Source of the DNA: an uncultured Oscillospiraceae bacterium
GTDB taxonomy: Bacteria; Bacillota; Clostridia; Oscillospirales; Oscillospiraceae
Direction of reading: 5' to 3'
DNA: 64,000 nt
Assembly: GCA_947599875.1 (NCBI GenBank)
Contig: CANQFV010000010.1
Span: 1 to 64,000, forward strand
Shown here piece by piece: positions 52,569-61,301 of the stretch. The number at the start of each line of letters is the position of its first letter. Positions within the stretch are counted from its first letter, which is position 1. The position numbers and the translations under genes were made by a program. The notes beneath the pieces are model-generated. The model was given only the letters and a program-made list of their open reading frames with translations, did no database searches and was not told the origin of the DNA.

Positions 52569-52899
52569 AAATAAAACTCCCTTCGTATTTTTTTACCGTA
52601 CTCGTATTATATAGGACGTCCTCTCCTTTGACTATCAACAGGTTCGTTTAGCCGTAAGCTCTTTTGCCTACTTTTTGGATTTGGCGGCAGCGGGGAGACA
52701 AACAAACACAAATCGCCTTACGACATAACGAATTAGTTGCTTTACCGTTCAGACACACCATGATAAAATGACAACATCGAGCATGGCTTGCCGCGTCTTT
52801 TTGTGCATAATAAACACTTCGGGCGTGAAAAGAGGAGCCCTCGCGCGGCAGGCCGCAAAATGGAAAAGTGACACTATTTCAAAAAAGGAGATGCGACAA
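52569..52899. promoter_or_regulatory. Divergent regulatory region of GH3 and binding-protein genes
   Basis: No gene is supported in this 331-bp gap. On the minus strand TATAAT (52611-52606) serves the GH3 gene, and a perfect palindrome AGGACGTCCT (52613-52622) lies directly upstream of it. On the plus strand TTTACC (52741-52746) and TAAAAT (52764-52769) with a 17-nt spacer precede a 130-nt leader. The leader's frame is open in phase with the binding protein but has no ribosome site before 52890. Confidence 0.5.
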
Positions 52900-54654
52900 A
52901 TGAAAAAGGCACTGGCATTGGTCTTGGCAGTCCTGTTGACCTTCTCTCTTGTTGCCTGCAACAAGGACGGCGGCGGCAGCGGGGACGCCCTGGAGGTCAC
53001 CTGGTGGATAGGCGTCGGCGAGGACGCCACCTATTACCCCAGCTACGACGAAAACCCTGTGGTGAAGTATTTGGAGACTAAAGAATTCAACGGGCGGAAG
53101 ATCGACCTTAAATATGTCACTCCCGTCGCCGGCGCGGAGCTGGACAACTTCAATACGCTCCTTGCCACCGAGGAGTACACCGACATCATGGACATGGCTT
53201 TCTCCAATACGGCTGTCACGGAGCTTTTGGAGGATGATGTCATCTACGATCTGACGGACTATGTGGACCAGTATATGCCCAACTACAAGGCCCTCATCTC
53301 CGAATATCCTGAAATTGAAAATCTGGTCTATTCCAATGTGAACGGCGAAAAACGTATCCTGAAGCTGTGCATGATCAAGCGTGAGATCACCGGCAACTTC
53401 ATGGGCTTCCTCTACCGCCGTGACTGGGTGGCCAAGTACGGCAAGAACCCCAAGACCGGGGAGGCATTCACCTACGGCTATTCCGACCCCAACGACAAGG
53501 AATCCTATTATGACGATGTGGTCTTCCCCAGCGGCGAGACCTTCCCCGTTTATATCTCCGATTGGGAGTGGATGTTCGAGATCTTCGATAAGGCCATGGC
53601 GGACCTGGGCATCACCGACGGCTACGCCATCTCCGAGTACTACAAGGGCTACAACGAGGACGGCGGTCTCTTCTGCGCCTTCGGCGGCGGGTGCCCGCTT
53701 TGGTGCCTCCAGCCCGACGGCCAAATGGTCTTCAACGGCGACAGCGAGAGCATGAAGTCCTACCTTGAGTGCCTCAACACCTGGTATGAAAAGGGCTGGC
53801 TGGACAAGTCCTTCTCCGAGCACACCAGCGACCAGGCCTACGCCATCGACACCGCCAAGAGCCACAGCGGCAAGGTGGGAATGTGGATCGGCCGCCGCGC
53901 CGAGACCGGCAACCTCCTGGACAACGGCGACAAGCTCACCTCCGGCATTATGGTCTACGGCGCTCCCCAGCCTATCAACGACCTCTACGGCGCCGAGGAG
54001 ACCCGCAACCAGACTCCGTACTCCTTCTACCAGTACAACCGCGTCGGCGGCTCCCAGGTCATCACCAAGAAGGTGTCAGAGGAGGACCTGCCCACCCTGC
54101 TGACCTTCCTTGACTACTTCTATACCACCGAGGGCGGACTTCTCATCTGCCTTGGCCTCAATGAGGATCAGGTCAAAGAGACGGATGACCCCACCTATAA
54201 GAAGTTTGGCCTTACCTCCGGCTATACCGTGGAGCAGAACGAGGACGGCACACCCAAATATATCCGCAATCCGGCTACAAAGGAGGACAACAACCTTGCC
54301 TCCGCCGTGGCGGGCAAGCGTATGTCCATCGGAATGTACGACATCGGCTTTGTCCCCGCGCTCAACGACAGCTATACCGTGTACGCAAACGACGCCATGA
54401 AGATGTGGGACTACTACCTGAACACAGGCTATCCCTCCAACGACATTCAGAAGGGCCAGTTCAGCTCCGAGGAATCTTCCCGTTACAGCAAGGTCTACGC
54501 CAATGTCGATACCTATATGTCCTCGAACATCCCACAGTTCATCAGTGGAAAGCTGGACCTCAATGGCAAGGATTGGGATAACTACTGCACCATGCTCAAT
54601 AAATACGGCCCGGAGAAGGTCACCGCCATCTATCAGAATATTTTGGGGAAATGA
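52900..54654 (+). CDS. LplA-type extracellular solute-binding lipoprotein
   Basis: This 584-residue protein has a lipoprotein signal (FSLVAC, Cys20) and the long form of ABC solute-binding proteins associated with LplB/LplC permeases (NTLLATEEYTDIMDMAF, KAMADLGITDGYAISEY, FLDYFYTTEGGLLICLGL). It would capture an oligosaccharide outside the cell. The ATG at 52900 with AAAGGAG and the signal peptide fix the start. The cognate permeases are probably those at 59336 and 60345, which are separated from it by five kilobases of other genes. Confidence 0.9.
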   Translation: MKKALALVLAVLLTFSLVACNKDGGGSGDALEVTWWIGVGEDATYYPSYDENPVVKYLETKEFNGRKIDLKYVTPVAGAELDNFNTLLATEEYTDIMDMAFSNTAVTELLEDDVIYDLTDYVDQYMPNYKALISEYPEIENLVYSNVNGEKRILKLCMIKREITGNFMGFLYRRDWVAKYGKNPKTGEAFTYGYSDPNDKESYYDDVVFPSGETFPVYISDWEWMFEIFDKAMADLGITDGYAISEYYKGYNEDGGLFCAFGGGCPLWCLQPDGQMVFNGDSESMKSYLECLNTWYEKGWLDKSFSEHTSDQAYAIDTAKSHSGKVGMWIGRRAETGNLLDNGDKLTSGIMVYGAPQPINDLYGAEETRNQTPYSFYQYNRVGGSQVITKKVSEEDLPTLLTFLDYFYTTEGGLLICLGLNEDQVKETDDPTYKKFGLTSGYTVEQNEDGTPKYIRNPATKEDNNLASAVAGKRMSIGMYDIGFVPALNDSYTVYANDAMKMWDYYLNTGYPSNDIQKGQFSSEESSRYSKVYANVDTYMSSNIPQFISGKLDLNGKDWDNYCTMLNKYGPEKVTAIYQNILGK

Positions 54655-54664
54655 CCCCCGGAAC

Positions 54665-54697
54665 GCCGCCGGAAGGTTTCTTCCGGCGGCCTTTTTG
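54665..54697 (+). terminator. Strong terminator after the binding protein
   Basis: Perfect 11-bp arms (54665-54675 and 54680-54690) around GTTT, then CTTTTTG. Such a terminator can also keep the binding protein in excess over other components. Confidence 0.9.
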
Positions 54698-54768
54698 ATA
54701 TGGATGCGTAATATGTAAATAATTGTAGTTTTGACGCTAATTTGCATACGAAAAAGCGAATTATTATA

Positions 54769-54808
54769 TTGTGCTCGCCCCCAAATAATTGTATAATTCA
54801 TTATACAA
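54769..54808 (+). promoter_or_regulatory. Promoter with operator-like palindrome before the AraC gene
   Basis: TTGTGC (54769-54774) and TATAAT (54792-54797) have a 17-nt spacer. A perfect repeat TTGTATAA (54789-54796) and TTATACAA (54801-54808) around TTCA covers the -10, a classic position for repression, perhaps autoregulation. Confidence 0.65.
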
Positions 54809-54852
54809 GCAGTCAGTCAGTTTGCGAAACTTATGGATCGGAGGGCGCACGC

Positions 54853-56106
54853 ATGGAAATATCGGACAAAATCTCGGTGCTGTTAGAGCTCATCTCCTGT
54901 TTTCGCAAAGTCGATTATTGGAAATTCGACGCGGAGCTTGAACTTTTAAGTTCCACAAACGACGATCCGGCGGTGTTTTGCAGGACCATTTTCGGAAACG
55001 GTTCCGCGGACAAAAAGAGCAGCCTCCGCAAGGCCCTGGAGTACGGGACGGAGCGGAATGAGCCGCTGGTGTGTTCCGTTCCTCTCGGCGCCACCTGGGC
55101 CTATGTGTTTGAAAAGAGGGACGGGGCGGTAGTGGCTGTCCACGTCCTGGGGCCGGTATGTTTTTCGGACCTGAACGTCAAGGAGGTGGAGCGGGAGTGC
55201 GATAAGCAGCCCATGCCGCTGCGCTTTCGCAGAAAGGTCATCAACCAGTTCCTCTCTGTCCCGGTCCTCTCTGCCACGCGCTTTTACCCCTATGTCCAGA
55301 TGCTCCATCTATGTGTCACGGGAGAGAAGATCGCCTTCACGGACCTTCAGTTTGAGCGGGCGGAGAAAGCCCAAAAGCGCAAATCGCCGCTTTTGATCCC
55401 CGACGAGGAGGATGAAAATACGGACGCGTCCCGGCATCCCGGGGTCTACGCGGCGGAGCAGGAGCTCTTCAAGATGATCGAGGAGGGCAACATCAACTAT
55501 TCCCACGCCCTCAACAACGCGGTGAACAAGGCGACCCTGAGCAACACGAAGTATAAGAAATCCTCCGACAAGATCATGACGGTGGCCATCACCTTCATTA
55601 CTCTCTCTGTCCGGGCGGCCATTCGCGGGGGCCTCCCACCCTCCACGGCCTATTCCGTGGGAGACGCCTACGAGGAGGCTATAGCCAACTGCAAGAGCTT
55701 CACGGAGGCCAAGCACATCCTGGACGAGATGTTCGATGATTTCGTCCACCGGGTTCATCGGTGCCGTCAAAACTCCGACATCTCCAAATACGTCCAGGCC
55801 TGCTGCGACTATATCGAGATGCACATATACGACAAGATCGAGCTGGAGGAGCTGGCGGACGTGGCAGGGTACACAAAATACTACCTGACCCGCAAGTTCA
55901 AAAGCGAGATGGGCGTCAGCGTATGGGACTACATAAACGGGCGAAAGGTGGAACGGGCCAAGGTGCTTCTTTCGGACCCGTCCTATTCCATCCAGGACAT
56001 CAGCGATCTGCTGAATTACTGCTCCCGCAGCTACTTCTCCGAGGTGTTCCAGCAGCACACCGGGATGTGGCCCTCCGATTACCGGGCGGCGGAGCTGAAA
56101 ATGTGA
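54853..56106 (+). CDS. AraC family regulator
   Basis: The 417-residue protein ends with an AraC domain (about 310-412; IELEELADVAGYTKYYLTRK and IQDISDLLNYCSRSYFSEVF). Its N-terminal region (about 1-200, with VHVLGPVCFSDL and LHLCVTGEKIAF) and linker are homologous to the regulator at 42892. It lies between the binding protein and the permease-linked genes and probably controls the transporter. ATG 54853 follows GGAGGG; an in-frame ATG at 54742 lies upstream of the predicted promoter. Confidence 0.87.
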   Translation: MEISDKISVLLELISCFRKVDYWKFDAELELLSSTNDDPAVFCRTIFGNGSADKKSSLRKALEYGTERNEPLVCSVPLGATWAYVFEKRDGAVVAVHVLGPVCFSDLNVKEVERECDKQPMPLRFRRKVINQFLSVPVLSATRFYPYVQMLHLCVTGEKIAFTDLQFERAEKAQKRKSPLLIPDEEDENTDASRHPGVYAAEQELFKMIEEGNINYSHALNNAVNKATLSNTKYKKSSDKIMTVAITFITLSVRAAIRGGLPPSTAYSVGDAYEEAIANCKSFTEAKHILDEMFDDFVHRVHRCRQNSDISKYVQACCDYIEMHIYDKIELEELADVAGYTKYYLTRKFKSEMGVSVWDYINGRKVERAKVLLSDPSYSIQDISDLLNYCSRSYFSEVFQQHTGMWPSDYRAAELKM

Positions 56107-56116
56107 GGTGAGAGAG

Positions 56117-56662
56117 ATGCTTGAGGATGCCGTCGTGAGAAAGAACAGCGCCTACAGCCGCACCTGGGGCAGGGGATTGAGGATCTTTCAGTGTGTGCTC
56201 CTCCTGATTTTTGTTATTCTGGAGGGCTTTGGCCTGTCCCTTTCCGGGGTGCTGTGGGAGACGGATCGGACTGCTTTCTGGCAGTACTGCATCCACATGG
56301 CCGTGGTGGGCCTTCCGCTGGCGGTGCTTATTATCGGCCTTCAGTACCCCATCCACAAGCTGACGCTCCAATATGACTATGAGCTCCAAGGTGGACGATT
56401 CACGGCCTACCGGCTCTACGGCAACAGACGCCGGCGCTACGTCAGCTTTGAGCTTTCCTCCGTCCGCGCTTTCCGGCCGCTTGAGGGACAGCCGCCCCGG
56501 GGCGCTGTGGATCTGAGCCTCAATGAGGACGCCGTCCATCGGATGCTTGCCGAGATAGGGGAGTGCGTCGTTGGCAGAAAGATGAGACCCGCCATCGTTG
56601 TCCTGGAGCTTGGCGAGCGTTTCTACGCCGAATTGAGCAGAGCCTTACGAGGGGTGATGTGA
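56117..56662 (+). CDS. Unknown membrane protein linked to AraC
   Basis: This 181-residue protein has two membrane segments (about 25-45 and 58-76) and a soluble C-terminal half with a beta-rich, PH-like look (YELQGGRFTAYRLYG, YVSFELSSVRAFRPL). No family is recognised. It starts 10 nt after the AraC gene and overlaps the next gene by 1 nt (TGATG), so the three are one operon. It could be a membrane partner that senses or signals. Confidence 0.6.
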   Translation: MLEDAVVRKNSAYSRTWGRGLRIFQCVLLLIFVILEGFGLSLSGVLWETDRTAFWQYCIHMAVVGLPLAVLIIGLQYPIHKLTLQYDYELQGGRFTAYRLYGNRRRRYVSFELSSVRAFRPLEGQPPRGAVDLSLNEDAVHRMLAEIGECVVGRKMRPAIVVLELGERFYAELSRALRGVM

Positions 56663-57756
56663 TGGAAACTATATATGATGAGAGCTTCCGGCGCTCCCTC
56701 AAAAGGGAGCTTGCAAAAGCTGTTTCCGCCGCCGTCACGGTATTGTTCCTTGGCGTGGCGGCGGATTTTTATATCCTTTTGGGATCGCGTCTCACCGTTA
56801 TTAGGGCTTTCTTTGGTGCGGCGGTTATGGGTGCGGCGCTATCTGCGCTGGCCTGGATCTGGCAAAAGTGCTTTCTTCCCTTATATCGCGTGAAAAGGCT
56901 CCTTTCGTCCCTGGACCCCGCCAGGGCAGAGGACGTCGCGGGTATTTTTCGGGGGTACAGCGAGGCCCTGGGTACGCACGGCGGTATCTTTTCCCGAAAG
57001 CTCCGCGTAGACGCCGGTGACAGGTTCCGGGACCAATGCTTTGAGCGGGAGGTGGAAATGCCCGCTGTCTGCGCCGATGCCCCCTTCACGATTGGGGACC
57101 GGGTGGAGCTGAAGACGGTGGAGAACATGGTGGTTGCCGCTTCTCCCACCTTTTCCGCGGGCCCGATAAATACGAGAAAGGGGGCGCACGCCCTCCCGGT
57201 CTATGTGTGTGCCGGGATATTGCTGGGATCGGCGCTCCTCTGGCTTGGCTTCTACACCGGGGCAAGCAAACGCACGGCGGAGCCTGCCCCACGTCTTGCC
57301 GTCTGCGCCCCCGCCCACAATGAGGAGATGGACGGACAGATCTCCGAAGCCGCTGGAGTGGAGATCGGCTATTCCAACACGCTGGATAATCAGGACGTGT
57401 CCCTTTATCTTGCCACCTATGGGACCTTTGAGGCGGACATCATCCTCCTGGGAGAGACATATTTCGAGGGCGTCTACGGCGGCGAGGCCGCACCCTTGGA
57501 TACGGCGGCCATCGAGACGGCCCTGGGCTTTGCGCCGAAATACCGGGAGAACGCAGAGGGAGAAAAAACCGCCCTCGTCCTCTATGACCCGGAGGACGAG
57601 GCGTACAACACCCTGTTCCCAGGGCTCTACGACTGGTTCGCCGTGGAGTCCGGCACGCCGATGCTCCTGATGGTCCGGGACGGGTCACCCTTCGCCGGGA
57701 GCGGGGAGGCGGCAGAGGCAGTCAGCGAGATACTCAAAATTATTTGTGAAAAGTGA
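56662..57756 (+). CDS. Unknown membrane protein, three hydrophobic segments
   Basis: The 364-residue product has two N-terminal membrane segments (about 18-38 and 45-65), a cytoplasmic middle with DPARAEDVAGIF, a third hydrophobic segment (about 180-200) and an extracellular C-terminal domain (about 215-360) with strands such as VSLYLATYGTFEADIILLGE that resembles part of a solute-binding fold. The N-terminal half of the previous protein has a similar two-helix start. The function is unknown; a surface sensor for the AraC regulator is possible. Confidence 0.6.
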   Translation: METIYDESFRRSLKRELAKAVSAAVTVLFLGVAADFYILLGSRLTVIRAFFGAAVMGAALSALAWIWQKCFLPLYRVKRLLSSLDPARAEDVAGIFRGYSEALGTHGGIFSRKLRVDAGDRFRDQCFEREVEMPAVCADAPFTIGDRVELKTVENMVVAASPTFSAGPINTRKGAHALPVYVCAGILLGSALLWLGFYTGASKRTAEPAPRLAVCAPAHNEEMDGQISEAAGVEIGYSNTLDNQDVSLYLATYGTFEADIILLGETYFEGVYGGEAAPLDTAAIETALGFAPKYRENAEGEKTALVLYDPEDEAYNTLFPGLYDWFAVESGTPMLLMVRDGSPFAGSGEAAEAVSEILKIICEK

Positions 57757-57854
57757 ACGAATGAGCGGACACAAACTCAAGGGGGTTGTTTGCAAAATAA
57801 CGATAATGTCGTATCCTATACTTATGAAAAATATATAAGGATAGGAGGGACCTG

Positions 57855-59315
57855 ATGAAGACTTATACCGAACCCGCAAGGTCGATCCCCGCCAAATGCT
57901 TTGACGTGGTAGTTGCCGGGGGAGGCACAGCCGGGGTCGTTGCCGCTCTCGCCGCGGCCAGGACGGGCGCCAGAACGGTGCTCATCGAGGCAAAGGGCTA
58001 TGTGGGCGGTACCATGCTGGAGGGGGGTACGACGCTCCACAGCTTCTTCACGCTGGGCAAGCTCTTTGAACGGGAATCGAAGCAGGTAGTCCGGGGCATC
58101 GCCCAGGAGATCATTGACCGACTTGTGGCTGTGGGCGGCTCCACAGGTCACCTGACGGATGCGGTCAACTGTGATTACGACGAGCATTGCACCCTCATCG
58201 ATGTGGAGAAATATAAGCTCGTAGCCGCGGAAATGCTGGAGGAGGCCGGCGTCACTGTCTATTTTAACACCCTTGTTGCCGATGCCGATGTGACGGCGGG
58301 GCGTCTGAACGGCGTCGTCGTCCAAAGCCGCGTGGAGGGACGGCTCTATTTCAAGGCCGCCGCCTTCATCGACGCCACCGGCTGGGGCGACCTCTCCGCC
58401 TATGCCGGAGCGCAGTACATAGAGCCGGAGGAATACTCCGTGGCCAACAGCGTGGGCATCGGCGGGATCGACGTGGAGAGGTACACCCAGTACCTGCGGG
58501 ACAATAACGTCCTCTCCGGCGTGACCTACGGACCCAGAGACGGCAGGGAAGGGCAGATCGTCCGTGTGGGCGCACCGTTTCACAAGGTCCTCTCCACCTT
58601 GATGGCCCAGCACTATAAGGCCACGGGCAAGCCGGCCGCGCAGGAGGCGGACAGCAATCGCATCCCGCTGGATTTTCAAAAGAAAATGGCGGCACTGGCC
58701 ATGACCCTGGGCTTTACAACGATGCACGACAACTACTTCATGTACCTCAAGCTCAATCAGGTGATGAAAAAGGGCCTTACAAGTCAGGCAGAGATGACGA
58801 AGGCGGAGCTGAACCTACGCCGTAAGCAGAGCGAGGCGCTAAAACTTCTGCGGGAGTATATCCCCGGCTGTGAGAACGCCTTTATCGCCCGTTCGGCCCC
58901 GACCCTTTGTACAAGGCGGGGCAGGAGCGTCCTTTGTGACTACGATATTAAAAACGAGGACATCCTGGCCGGACGCCATTTTGAGGACGACATCGCGTAC
59001 TTTGGCTTCCATGACTGCGCGCCCAAGATGCACGTGGGGGGCGACGGGACCTACGGGATCCCCCTTCGAGCCATTCTGGTACGCGATTTGGACAACCTTT
59101 TTGCCGTGGGGATGATGATCTCCACCGACTACTACGCCTATATGTCCACACGCAATACCGTCTCCTGCATGGCCCAGGGTCAGGCGGCGGGAACGCTGGC
59201 GGCTTTAGCGGCGCTCTCCGGCGTGCCGCCCCGGCAGGTGCCCTTCAAAGACCTCCGGGACAAGCTCACGCAGGACGGCGTTTATCTGGGAGAAAATGAA
59301 CCCCCGCGGAATTAA
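57855..59315 (+). CDS. FAD-dependent oxidoreductase (FAD_oxidored family)
   Basis: This 486-residue protein has the FAD-binding GGGTAG of VVVAGGGTAGVVAALAAART, then IEAKGYVGGTM, and a second FAD segment near the C-terminus (NLFAVGMMISTDYYAYMS). It matches the PF12831-type proteins common in glycan clusters. It could oxidise a sugar ring or a hydroxy acid; the electron acceptor is not visible. AGGAGGG precedes the ATG. The transporter permeases start 20 nt downstream, so it belongs to their operon. Confidence 0.87.
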   Translation: MKTYTEPARSIPAKCFDVVVAGGGTAGVVAALAAARTGARTVLIEAKGYVGGTMLEGGTTLHSFFTLGKLFERESKQVVRGIAQEIIDRLVAVGGSTGHLTDAVNCDYDEHCTLIDVEKYKLVAAEMLEEAGVTVYFNTLVADADVTAGRLNGVVVQSRVEGRLYFKAAAFIDATGWGDLSAYAGAQYIEPEEYSVANSVGIGGIDVERYTQYLRDNNVLSGVTYGPRDGREGQIVRVGAPFHKVLSTLMAQHYKATGKPAAQEADSNRIPLDFQKKMAALAMTLGFTTMHDNYFMYLKLNQVMKKGLTSQAEMTKAELNLRRKQSEALKLLREYIPGCENAFIARSAPTLCTRRGRSVLCDYDIKNEDILAGRHFEDDIAYFGFHDCAPKMHVGGDGTYGIPLRAILVRDLDNLFAVGMMISTDYYAYMSTRNTVSCMAQGQAAGTLAALAALSGVPPRQVPFKDLRDKLTQDGVYLGENEPPRN

Positions 59316-59335
59316 TAAGAAAGGATGAGAAAGAA

Positions 59336-60331
59336 ATGAGTACAACGACAGCGGCGTTGAAGCGTTCCAAAACGCCCAAACCCCCAAAGCCCCCGAAGCC
59401 CATTTTGATCGACTCAAAGACACATCCGTGGAAGTACGACTTTTGGCGCAACTGGAAGCTGTATGTGATCTTCATCCCGGTCCTTGTTTACTTCGCCATC
59501 TTCCATTACGCGCCCATGTTCGGTCTTCTCATGTCCTTTGAGCGCTACCGCCCTTCCAAGGGAATTTTCGGAAGCGAATGGGTATGGTTCGACAACTTTA
59601 AGGACCTGTTTACCGGCGATACCTTCTTCAATGTTCTGCGCAACACCACAGCTATGGCCTTCCTCAATCTGACCGTGGGCTTTGCGGCACCCGTGATCCT
59701 GGCTATGCTTATCTCGGAGCTTCGGTATAAAAAATATACCCGCACGGTCCAAATCATCTCCTATATGCCCTATTTTGTCTCCGCCGTGGTGGTCACGACC
59801 CTGGCCAGCGAATTCCTCTCCAGCACCGGCGCGCTGACGATGGTGCTCACCTGGTTTGGCTTTGACGCCCAAAACTGGCTGGCAAATCCCAATATCCCAG
59901 TATTCTGGCTCATCAATACCTTCCTGGAGATCTGGCAGGGGGCAGGCTGGGGCGCTATCATCTATGTGGCGGCCATCGCCAATATCAACGGCGAGCTCCA
60001 TGAGGCAGCCGCCATTGACGGAGCCAGCCGCTGGAGTCGTATGTGGAAGATCACCTTCCCCGGCATTCTGCCCCTCATCATCGTCATGTTCACTATGAGA
60101 ATCGGCCTTGTGTTCCGGCAAGGCTTTGACAAGGTCCTCCTTCTCTATATGCCCTCCACCTACAATGTTTCCGACTGCCTCTATACCTACACCTACCGCA
60201 TGGCCTTCGGGCAGACCGTGAACTACGGCATCTCCACTGCGTCGGGCCTTTTCCAGTCCATTATCGGCACCACGCTGCTCCTCGTCTCCAATAAGCTCAG
60301 CCGGAAGCTCGCCGGCACATCCATGATATAA
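59336..60331 (+). CDS. LplB-type ABC sugar permease
   Basis: The 331-residue permease has about six membrane segments and the EAA loop EAAAIDGASRWSRMWKITFP at about 222-241, which contacts the ATPase. It begins with a Lys/Pro-rich cytoplasmic tail (KRSKTPKPPKPPKP). It pairs with the next gene as the channel of a CUT1-type oligosaccharide importer. The binding protein is likely 52900; no ATPase lies nearby, so the MsmX-type protein at 32772 may energise it. Confidence 0.9.
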   Translation: MSTTTAALKRSKTPKPPKPPKPILIDSKTHPWKYDFWRNWKLYVIFIPVLVYFAIFHYAPMFGLLMSFERYRPSKGIFGSEWVWFDNFKDLFTGDTFFNVLRNTTAMAFLNLTVGFAAPVILAMLISELRYKKYTRTVQIISYMPYFVSAVVVTTLASEFLSSTGALTMVLTWFGFDAQNWLANPNIPVFWLINTFLEIWQGAGWGAIIYVAAIANINGELHEAAAIDGASRWSRMWKITFPGILPLIIVMFTMRIGLVFRQGFDKVLLLYMPSTYNVSDCLYTYTYRMAFGQTVNYGISTASGLFQSIIGTTLLLVSNKLSRKLAGTSMI

Positions 60332-60344
60332 GGGAGGGGAAACC

Positions 60345-61268
60345 ATGACACGTTCCGCTGTTAAACGGCCGGCCGGAGAGAAAAAGCCCCATTCCGGGAT
60401 GGTAGAGGGCCATTCCGTGTGGAGCATTCTGGCGGATATTATCATCATCTTTATTCTCGGCATCGTCGCGCTGTGCTGTATCATCCCCCTCTGGCACACT
60501 CTGATGTCTTCCGTCTCCGATGGCAAGACGCTCTTTGCTACCGACGGCCTTGTCATCAAACCCGTGGGCGGCTTCACCATGGATGGCTATAAGGCAACGA
60601 TTCACGACAGCAGCGTTCTTGGCGCTTACGGGAATACGCTCCTCTATGTGTTTGGCGCCACCTTCTTCGGGTTTATCCTCAACACCATCGGCGGTTATGT
60701 TTTGAGCCGCAAATGCAAGCTCCGTTCCACCTTTATGGTCATCATTACCATCACCATGCTTTTCACCGGCGGTACCGTTCCGCTCTATATGGTGGTCCGC
60801 TCCCTGGGAATGGTGGGAACGCGCTGGTCCCTGATGCTCCCACATTGCACCAACGGGGCCTTCATGGTGATGATGGTCAAGGCTTATGAATCCGTGCCGG
60901 AGGAGACGGTGGAGTCTGCCAGACTTGACGGCGCGGGGCATTTCGGCGTCATGTTCCGTATCATGCTGCCGCAGTGCTTCAGTTTCTCCCTGGTCACCAT
61001 GGTGAATACCGCTATCATCACATGGAACGCCTGGTTTGCCGCGTCCATCTATGTCCCCACGGATCGCTCCCGTTGGCCGCTCCAGCTGTGGATCCGGGAC
61101 CTTGTGGCCCGCAATCAGGACTTCCTCAACTGGACGAATCCCGACTATTCCCGCTATCTTGTCTCCTACTGCGTCATTATCATCGCAACGCTCCCGATCC
61201 TTCTCATGTTCCCCCTCTTTATCAAGCGCCTTGAAAAGGGCATGGCTCAGGGAGCCGTCAAGGGATAA
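60345..61268 (+). CDS. LplC-type ABC sugar permease
   Basis: The 307-residue partner permease has six membrane segments, the N-terminal IIPLWHTLMSSVSDGKTL block, NTIGGYVLSRKCKLRS and the EAA loop VESARLDGAGHFGVMFRIML. It starts 14 nt after the first permease with GGGAGGGG upstream. It continues the FAD oxidoreductase-permease-reductase operon. Confidence 0.9.
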   Translation: MTRSAVKRPAGEKKPHSGMVEGHSVWSILADIIIIFILGIVALCCIIPLWHTLMSSVSDGKTLFATDGLVIKPVGGFTMDGYKATIHDSSVLGAYGNTLLYVFGATFFGFILNTIGGYVLSRKCKLRSTFMVIITITMLFTGGTVPLYMVVRSLGMVGTRWSLMLPHCTNGAFMVMMVKAYESVPEETVESARLDGAGHFGVMFRIMLPQCFSFSLVTMVNTAIITWNAWFAASIYVPTDRSRWPLQLWIRDLVARNQDFLNWTNPDYSRYLVSYCVIIIATLPILLMFPLFIKRLEKGMAQGAVKG

Positions 61269-61301
61269 AACAAAATCATCTTTTATCAGGAGGTATTCAA
61301 T

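Noticed and set aside
50766..52574. 602-codon open frame antisense to the NagZ-like GH3 gene
   Set aside because: Covers exactly the GH3 gene and lacks a ribosome site; its product is His/Gly/Ala-rich without domains.
52768..52899. 44-codon N-terminal extension of the solute-binding protein
   Set aside because: It would hide the lipoprotein signal inside the protein; AAAGGAG and a perfect signal peptide start at 52900.
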